Source: JAZDLO01 sp043801935 (GTDB lineage Bacteria; Actinomycetota; Thermoleophilia; RBG-16-64-13). From it: a DNA stretch of 10,748 nucleotides. The position numbers were made by a program, and so were the translations under genes. Positions 6,546 to 10,748 of this stretch are shown piece by piece (the first letter of the stretch is position 1; every line of letters begins with the position of its first letter). The stretch spans positions 1 through 10,748 of the forward strand of contig JAZDLO010000238.1 in the NCBI GenBank assembly GCA_043801935.1, given 5' to 3'. Below the pieces are notes generated by a model, which worked only from the letters and a program-made list of their open reading frames with translations, searched no databases and was not told the origin of the DNA.

Positions 6546-7349
6546 CTATCCGAAGAGGTCGCGGCGGCGGTGCCGCTGCACGGGCATCCGCTCCCTCACT
6601 GAATGCAGGTATTCCAGATCCAGCTCGGCGCTGACGGTGCCGATTCCCTCCCGGCACTGAGCGATCACCACCCCCCAGGGATCGACCACCATGCTGTGCC
6701 CGTAGCAATGATTGCCCGGTTCTGAGCGACCCCACTGCCCACAAGCGGCCACGTAGCAGCCGTTCTCGATGGCGCGCGCCCGCAAAAGCGGCTCCCAGTG
6801 GCTGATCCCCGTGAAGACGGTGAAGGCCGCCGGCACGAGGAGGACCTGGGCGCCGCGGTCGGCCAAGGCGTGGAACAGCTGAGGGAATCGGAGGTCGTAG
6901 CAGATGGAGAGTCCGACCGTCACGCCCTCGCAGGGAAACACGACCACTTCATGGCCGGGGGTGATCGCCTGAGACTCCATATAGGTGGTGCCGTCCGGCA
7001 GCCGGACGTCGAAAAGATGGATCTTGCTGTAGCGGGCCGCCTCGTCCCCTGCACGATCGTACACGATGCTGGTGTTGAGAAGCATGTCTCCCCGGCGTTC
7101 GATCATGCTCCCGCAGTGCACGAAAAGACCATACTCGCGCGCCTTGTCGCGTGCCCATTCGCTGCTCGGTCCGGGTATGGTCTCGGCCGCCAGCGCGTTG
7201 TCCGCGTCGGAACCAAGGTGGTTGAACATCTCGGGCAGAAGGACCAGGTCGACGCCGGCGGTAGCAAGCCGATCGATCGCGTCACCCGCAGCCGCCAGAT
7301 TGGCGGACTTGTCCTGGCGGGAATTGAGTTGCGCGAGACCGATCCTCAT
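6546..7349 (-). CDS. Carbon-nitrogen hydrolase of the nitrilase superfamily, Nit1/omega-amidase-like
   Basis: A 267-residue cytoplasmic amidase of usual family length. The nitrilase Glu-Lys-Cys triad is complete: LLPEMF (Glu40), YSKIHLFD (Lys109) and SICYDLRFP (Cys150). The second active-site Glu is in TYMESQAITPG (Glu125). The segment FTVFTGISHWEPLLRARAIENG is of the Nit1/Nit2 type. Known members hydrolyse deaminated glutathione or omega-amides such as 2-oxoglutaramate; which applies here cannot be read, and glutathione is not typical of actinobacteria. I chose the ATG at 7347-7349, giving MRIGLAQLNS as in the family. A GTG at 7358 would add three residues, and both share the same G-rich upstream stretch. 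It lies 93 bp downstream of the DUF47 gene with a weak hairpin between, so co-transcription is uncertain. Confidence 0.88.
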   Translation of the reverse strand: MRIGLAQLNSRQDKSANLAAAGDAIDRLATAGVDLVLLPEMFNHLGSDADNALAAETIPGPSSEWARDKAREYGLFVHCGSMIERRGDMLLNTSIVYDRAGDEAARYSKIHLFDVRLPDGTTYMESQAITPGHEVVVFPCEGVTVGLSICYDLRFPQLFHALADRGAQVLLVPAAFTVFTGISHWEPLLRARAIENGCYVAACGQWGRSEPGNHCYGHSMVVDPWGVVIAQCREGIGTVSAELDLEYLHSVRERMPVQRHRRRDLFG

Positions 7350-7364
7350 CCGCCCCACCCCCCC

Positions 7365-7391
7365 AAAAGACAGAGCCCTATGTGATCTCTG
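7365..7391 (-). terminator. Weak candidate terminator downstream of the DUF47 gene
   Basis: On the minus strand, CAGAG (7391-7387) can pair with CTCTG (7375-7371) around an 11-nt loop, followed at once by TCTTTT (7370-7365). The stem is only five base pairs and the T-run is interrupted by a C. It could partly end the pit-DUF47 transcript before the nitrilase-like gene, or be chance. Confidence 0.22.
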
Positions 7392-7442
7392 GGAAGAATC
7401 GCACCGGCGCAGCTGAGAAGAGGCCAGATAGGGGCGTCGGGG

Positions 7443-8162
7443 TCACTCGTCCTCGAGGTACTCCAGAGCCATGTGCCGGAGCAGCTCGGCGTTCTGGCTA
7501 CAGCGGTCGGCGATAGACTCCAGGCGCTCGATGATGGACTTGAGCTGGTGGAAGGTCTTGAAGTCGGTATCCCAGTCGAACATGCAGTGATAAAGCTCGG
7601 CGAAGATATCGTCCGCCCGGCTCTCGAGCTTGTCCACATCCCCGGCGAGCTTGATCGCTTCACGCAGATCCCTATCCATGGCGACGACGGCTGCCCGTAG
7701 CCCCTGGACCGCGTCTATATCCGCCTGAGCCAACATGACAAGCAACTCGTTCATTCGGGGCGGCAGAGAGAATCTGCGCATGACGATACGGTCCGCAGCG
7801 CCTGCCGCCAGATTGGCGATGCTGTCCATCGACCCCACCAAGCGGGCGAGGTCGGCCCTGTGCATCGGGAATACCGTGCCCAGCGACAAGCGGTCGAGAA
7901 TCGACTCTTTGGTGTCATCTGCCAGGCTCTCGAGCTCGTCAAGCTCCCGGGCCGACTCCTTCAACTCGTCATAGCGGTCGGCGGCGAACCTTTCCACTAC
8001 GTCCTGCAGCTTGCCGACGATCACCACCACCTGTTCACTGAACTCGCCCAAGCGCTCGAGCACCTGCTCTTCGCGCTCCTTGCCCATGGCGCCGATCGCC
8101 CCCTCGAGGGTCGTCTCCCCTCCGAGAGTGCGCCGGATGTTCTTCAATCTCGACTTCGGCAT
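7443..8162 (-). CDS. DUF47 / PhoU-like Pit accessory protein
   Basis: A 239-residue, strongly helical and charged protein of the DUF47 (PhoU_div) family, usually encoded beside PiT transporters and thought to modulate phosphate uptake from the cytoplasmic face. The PhoU-type E/D-x-x-x-D metal-binding pattern recurs at ELESLADD (Glu78/Asp82), KLESRADD (Glu180/Asp184) and RLESIADR (Glu215/Asp219), with a variant at Asp113/Asn117. That fits two three-helix PhoU-like halves. The ATG is preceded by GAGG five bases upstream, a clear Shine-Dalgarno. The gene lies 42 bp after the PiT stop codon on the same strand, so the two form a transporter-accessory operon. Confidence 0.9.
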   Translation of the reverse strand: MPKSRLKNIRRTLGGETTLEGAIGAMGKEREEQVLERLGEFSEQVVVIVGKLQDVVERFAADRYDELKESARELDELESLADDTKESILDRLSLGTVFPMHRADLARLVGSMDSIANLAAGAADRIVMRRFSLPPRMNELLVMLAQADIDAVQGLRAAVVAMDRDLREAIKLAGDVDKLESRADDIFAELYHCMFDWDTDFKTFHQLKSIIERLESIADRCSQNAELLRHMALEYLEDE

Positions 8163-8204
8163 GTATGCCTCTTTTCCGCCTTCTCTCCGACCGGTCGCAA
8201 GCCG

Positions 8205-9227
8205 CTACATCACCCAGTTGAGGAGGTAGTAGATCATGGCCGCCACGATCGCGCAGAACGGCAGTGTGACCGCCCAGGCCAGCATGATAGCACGGAAGAC
8301 TTTCCAGCTTACCCCGCCCAATTGGCTGGCCAGACCCGTGCCGGTGACCGCCGACGTGACGACGTGCGTGGTCGAGACAGGCAGCCCGAACAGCGAGGCG
8401 AGTTGGATGATAACGGCCCCGCCGGCCTCGGCGCTGAACCCGTTGATGGGGTGAAGCGTGGTTATCTTCTCGCCCAGTGTCCGTATCAGGCGGAAGGAGC
8501 GGACAGACAGGAAGGTGCCCACCGCCATGGCGGATGCCGCGCTTAGGATCACCCATATGGGAAAGCCGTGCGCAGCCACGTACTCAGTTACACCAAGCCC
8601 TTTTTGCGCAGCCAGGAAGATCACAATGATCCCCATGACCTTGGTGGCGTCGTTGGACCCGTGGCTGAAAGACACCCAACTGGACGAGATGATCTGCATG
8701 TGCTTGTAGAAGCGGTCGGCGCGAGACATGTCCATGCGCATCTTGGCGAAGAACAGCCGGCTGAGGCGCATGAGCAGGTAACCCGTCAGGATCCCCAAGA
8801 AGGGGGAGAATAGGAGCGACGCGAAGACCAGGATGACCTTGGACCAGTTGATCCCGTCCAGACCCATAGCCGCAACACCCGCCCCGAGCAATCCCCCCAC
8901 CAATGCGTGGGACGAACTGATAGGCAGCGCCCACAGCCACGTGAGGATCTCCCACACGCACGCTCCCAGCAAGGCGGCTATGACCAGGTGGGCGGAGGCG
9001 TCCCCAGCGTTGATGACCCCCCCGATGGTCTTGGCGACGGCCACCCCCATGACCAGGGGGCCGATGAAGTTGAAAATGGCAGAGAGCCCGATCGCCACGC
9101 GGGGCTTGAGCGCCCCCGTGTAGATCACGCAGGAGACGGCATTGCAGCCGTCGTGGAAGCCGTTCATAAGGTCGAAGATGAGTGCGACTGCCACCACCGC
9201 GACGAGCAGGATGGTGTCGCCACTCAA
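8205..9227 (-). CDS. pit: PiT-family low-affinity inorganic phosphate transporter
   Basis: A 340-residue polytopic membrane protein, of the short bacterial PiT type (E. coli PitA is about 500 residues). It should import phosphate, probably as a metal-phosphate complex driven by protons or sodium. The two inverted-repeat signatures are present: NGFHDGCNA (22-30) in the first half and SHGSNDATK (188-196) in the second. The SSSHALVGGLLGAG (104-117) and STTHVVTSAVTGTG (285-298) helices are also typical. Around eight to ten hydrophobic segments can be seen, with a polar cytoplasmic stretch at about 155-180. The start appears to be TTG (9225-9227): no in-frame ATG or GTG lies just upstream, and the nearest downstream GTG would cut into the first membrane helix. 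GAGG sits only two bases before it. A good promoter lies about 90 bp upstream. Confidence 0.92.
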   Translation of the reverse strand: MSGDTILLVAVVAVALIFDLMNGFHDGCNAVSCVIYTGALKPRVAIGLSAIFNFIGPLVMGVAVAKTIGGVINAGDASAHLVIAALLGACVWEILTWLWALPISSSHALVGGLLGAGVAAMGLDGINWSKVILVFASLLFSPFLGILTGYLLMRLSRLFFAKMRMDMSRADRFYKHMQIISSSWVSFSHGSNDATKVMGIIVIFLAAQKGLGVTEYVAAHGFPIWVILSAASAMAVGTFLSVRSFRLIRTLGEKITTLHPINGFSAEAGGAVIIQLASLFGLPVSTTHVVTSAVTGTGLASQLGGVSWKVFRAIMLAWAVTLPFCAIVAAMIYYLLNWVM

Positions 9228-9305
9228 GGCCTCACGCCCCCACTTCGCACAACGAGCCGACGAGCTCCGTGTTCCGCCGGCTCAGACTTGACGTTTGTCT
9301 CCAGT

Positions 9306-9461
9306 TCATCGGGTCCAATGATAAGCGAACTCTAGGTGAGTCACAATAGGGGGAAGCAGGGCGGATTCGGCTTTCGGCAAAGCCTGCACAGGACCCATGA
9401 TGGCCCCTGCCGCCTGGATTATGGTCGCGCCTTCAGGGATGGAGTCGACGGCCGCATCCAC
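9306..9461 (-). CDS. Unrecognised small ORF (51 codons, GTG start) between the glycosyltransferase and PiT genes
   Basis: In the minus direction, directly after the glycosyltransferase TAG, the same reading frame stays open from a GTG two codons later through 51 codons to TGA. The predicted peptide starts VDAAVDSIPEGATIIQAAGA and ends THLEFAYHWTR. It has a plausible amino-acid mix and mostly G or C in third positions in its first two thirds, weaker toward the end. No clear Shine-Dalgarno precedes the GTG. The frame fills most of an otherwise empty 240-bp gap, and its end overlaps the PiT promoter. It could be a small protein translated by reinitiation, a decayed gene remnant, or chance. I recognise no family. 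Confidence 0.25.
   Translation of the reverse strand: MDAAVDSIPEGATIIQAAGAIMGPVQALPKAESALLPPIVTHLEFAYHWTR
9318..9346 (-). promoter_or_regulatory. Sigma70-type promoter for the pit-DUF47 operon
   Basis: On the minus strand TTGTGA (9346-9341; 4 of 6 to TTGACA) is followed after exactly 17 bp by TATCAT (9323-9318; 5 of 6 to TATAAT). Transcription would begin near 9311, giving a leader of about 84 nt before the TTG start of the transporter. The downstream leader contains a short AGTTC/GAACT inverted repeat overlapping the -10 region (9304-9332), a possible operator. I do not see clean GTTCA-type direct repeats that would argue for a Pho box. Confidence 0.5.
9369..9384. other. Short perfect hairpin in the glycosyltransferase-PiT gap
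   Basis: GGCTTT (9369-9374) and AAAGCC (9379-9384) form a perfect 6-bp stem around a CGGC loop. On the minus strand the loop reads GCCG. No T-run follows it in the minus direction, so a terminator for the glycosyltransferase gene is possible but unsupported. It lies inside the small ORF and upstream of the PiT promoter. Confidence 0.25.
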
Positions 9462-9467
9462 GTCGGT

Positions 9468-10700
9468 CTAAGCTTTCTCGCACCCTGATCCTCCTTCTGG
9501 CGTCTTCAGCCCTACTTTCGAGGCCAGAGAATAGCGGATCTGTGACAGAAGAGGCACAGGGGGCTCTCGTATCCCCCGGGGCCCGATCGCAAGCGCGTCT
9601 TCATAGGCTTCCAGAACCTGATCGACCACTCGTTCCCACGAATAGCGCTCGGCCAACTGGATCCCCTTTTGGGCCAGGTGACGCCTCTGCTCGCCGTCCT
9701 GTAAGAGCGCAAACAACGCCCGCTCCAATGCCGCTGCGTTGTCCGGCGGAACAAGCACACCCGCCTCGCCGCCATCCAGCACCGCCCGATAGCCTGGGAT
9801 ATCGGACGCTACCACCGGGACGCCTGCGGCCAGCGACTCCGCCAAGACGATGCCGAAGCTCTCGCCTCCCAAAGAGGGCGCGCAGAGCACCTCCGCCTGC
9901 CCCATCTGCTCCAGCTTGCGCTCGTAGGAGACCAGACCCAAGGCGGTCATCGCCTCGAGCGCGCCTGCTCCGTTCCCGTGCTCGCGGGAGACAAGAGAGT
10001 GAAGTTGACTCGGGGTGGGTCCGGCAAGGACCAAGGACACTCCCGGCAGGCTCTTACGTAGGCCGACGAAGGCCTCGACCAGGACCGAAAGGCCCTTTCG
10101 CGGTTCCGGCCGCCCGATAAAGAGGATGCGCTTGGCCACCTTCGCGCAGTTCCGTGCAGGCGCGTAATCACCCACATCGATCCCATTCGGGATCACTCGA
10201 TACTCTCCGGGAAAATGGCTGCCGACGCAGTCACGGGCCGCCTCCGACACCGCGATGCTGACGGCCGTGCAGGCCATGATCCTACGAGCAAGCGGGATGA
10301 ACCGTTGGTAGTGATTCGACGCGTCGCCCGCTGCATGAAACGTTCCCACGACCGGCACGTCCGCAGTCATCGTGGCCGAAGCGCCGGTGGGCGGGATCGT
10401 GGGCTCATGCACGTGTACTAGGTCGAGGTCCATGCGGGCAAGCAAGCGAGCCATCCTCGGGAGCATGAGCGGCCACATACCGACATGGGCCACGGAACCG
10501 TTGGCTCGAACGGGAAACGCCCGCCCGGAAGACACAAAACGGCTAGGCAACGGCACCATGGAGCGGGTAAGGTCACCAGCCGGCGCGACGACCCACACCT
10601 CGTGCCCCCGTCCTTCCAACTGATGCACCAGATGCATCACATGGTTGTTTACGCCCCCAGGGACAGTCCACGAGTAAGGTGACACGACGCCTATTCGCAT
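9468..10700 (-). CDS. pimA: GT4 (GT-B fold) glycosyltransferase, PimA-like phosphatidylinositol alpha-mannosyltransferase
   Basis: A 410-residue family 4 glycosyltransferase. The acceptor-side N-terminal domain has PYSWTVPGGVNNHV (8-21), VSSGRAFPVRANGSVA (56-71), VHVHEP (95-100) and TFHAAG (120-125). The donor-side domain has VIPNGIDV (169-176), GRPEPRKG (196-203), APSLGGESFGIVLAE (274-288) and VVASDIPGYRAVL (296-308). These match mycobacterial PimA from memory, including GGV, the catalytic-region His (His122), Arg197/Lys202 and the nucleotide-sugar Glu in the ESFG motif. PimA moves mannose from GDP-mannose to phosphatidylinositol at the inner membrane face. The last ~35 residues, rich in Pro/Gly/Lys, extend beyond the usual family end. 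The ATG at 10698-10700 gives the family start MRIGVVSPYS, but Shine-Dalgarno complementarity is weak. Another GT4 specificity is possible because the neighbouring lipid genes are outside the window. Confidence 0.82.
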   Translation of the reverse strand: MRIGVVSPYSWTVPGGVNNHVMHLVHQLEGRGHEVWVVAPAGDLTRSMVPLPSRFVSSGRAFPVRANGSVAHVGMWPLMLPRMARLLARMDLDLVHVHEPTIPPTGASATMTADVPVVGTFHAAGDASNHYQRFIPLARRIMACTAVSIAVSEAARDCVGSHFPGEYRVIPNGIDVGDYAPARNCAKVAKRILFIGRPEPRKGLSVLVEAFVGLRKSLPGVSLVLAGPTPSQLHSLVSREHGNGAGALEAMTALGLVSYERKLEQMGQAEVLCAPSLGGESFGIVLAESLAAGVPVVASDIPGYRAVLDGGEAGVLVPPDNAAALERALFALLQDGEQRRHLAQKGIQLAERYSWERVVDQVLEAYEDALAIGPRGIREPPVPLLSQIRYSLASKVGLKTPEGGSGCEKA

Positions 10701-10748
10701 CTGCTATGTCCACGCGCCACTGGTCGATTCGAATCCACAAGCCGGCGC

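Noticed and set aside
5695..6744. Minus-strand ORF (349 codons) spanning the convergent junction
   Set aside because: It covers the GNAT domain, the hairpin and the end of the nitrilase-like gene in the wrong frame, with no family resemblance.
7350..7442. Promoter for the nitrilase-like gene
   Set aside because: No pair of hexamers resembling -35 and -10 at 16-18 bp spacing could be found in this gap.
9340..9420. Possible riboswitch (GCAAAGCC-like hairpin region) upstream of the PiT gene
   Set aside because: Only one 6-bp hairpin is clear. The conserved cores of c-di-GMP, cobalamin or other known riboswitches are not present, and the promoter lies downstream of it, so it would not be in the PiT leader.
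10711..10737. TTCGAATC resembling a tRNA T-loop near the right edge
   Set aside because: The flanking bases do not pair as a T-stem on either strand and the base before TTC is A instead of G. It is just a palindromic GATTCGAATC.
1..10748. CRISPR arrays, insertion sequences, attachment sites
   Set aside because: No regularly spaced direct repeats, transposase or integrase motifs, or long terminal inverted repeats were seen.

Overview
The window is GC-rich (around 60% or a little more by eye), gene-dense bacterial chromosome with no mobile elements, CRISPR arrays, rRNA or tRNA that I can support. The best lineage guess is an actinobacterium. A glycosyltransferase closely resembling PimA, the first mannosyltransferase of phosphatidylinositol mannoside synthesis, points that way. 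A secreted CapA-type protein with runs of seven and six threonines in its linker recalls Acidimicrobiia-like lineages. This placement is inference.

Layout. (1) Minus strand, 1-2238, read right to left: a membrane-anchored CapA-family metallophosphatase-like protein, a small GNAT acetyltransferase, and the N-terminal 137 residues of an isocitrate dehydrogenase cut by the window edge. The last two overlap by four bases (ATGA). (2) A divergent 262-bp intergenic region, 2239-2500. (3) Plus strand, 2501-6477: a fused alpha-beta ADP-forming acyl/acetyl-CoA synthetase, overlapping by ATGA an acetyl-CoA hydrolase/transferase with a C-terminal GNAT domain. (4) A strong hairpin between convergent genes, 6481-6535. 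(5) Minus strand, 6546-10700, read right to left: a PimA-like GT4 glycosyltransferase, a 240-bp gap holding an unrecognised 51-codon ORF and a good sigma70-type promoter, a PiT phosphate transporter, its DUF47/PhoU-like partner, and a Nit-type carbon-nitrogen hydrolase.

How the genes fit together. The plus-strand pair handles the acyl-CoA/acid/ATP node. The synthetase can make ATP from an acyl-CoA with ADP and phosphate. The transferase can move CoA between acids. The GNAT tail resembles the acetyltransferase domain of Pat protein lysine acetylases, where it is normally fused to a synthetase-like domain. Here it sits on the neighbouring CoA-transferase, while the synthetase stands alone with both phospho-histidine motifs intact. 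A second GNAT is translationally coupled to isocitrate dehydrogenase. A link between acetyl-CoA supply and protein acetylation is therefore the most interesting hypothesis in the window, and it is not proven by the sequence. PiT and DUF47 form a classical phosphate-uptake pair.
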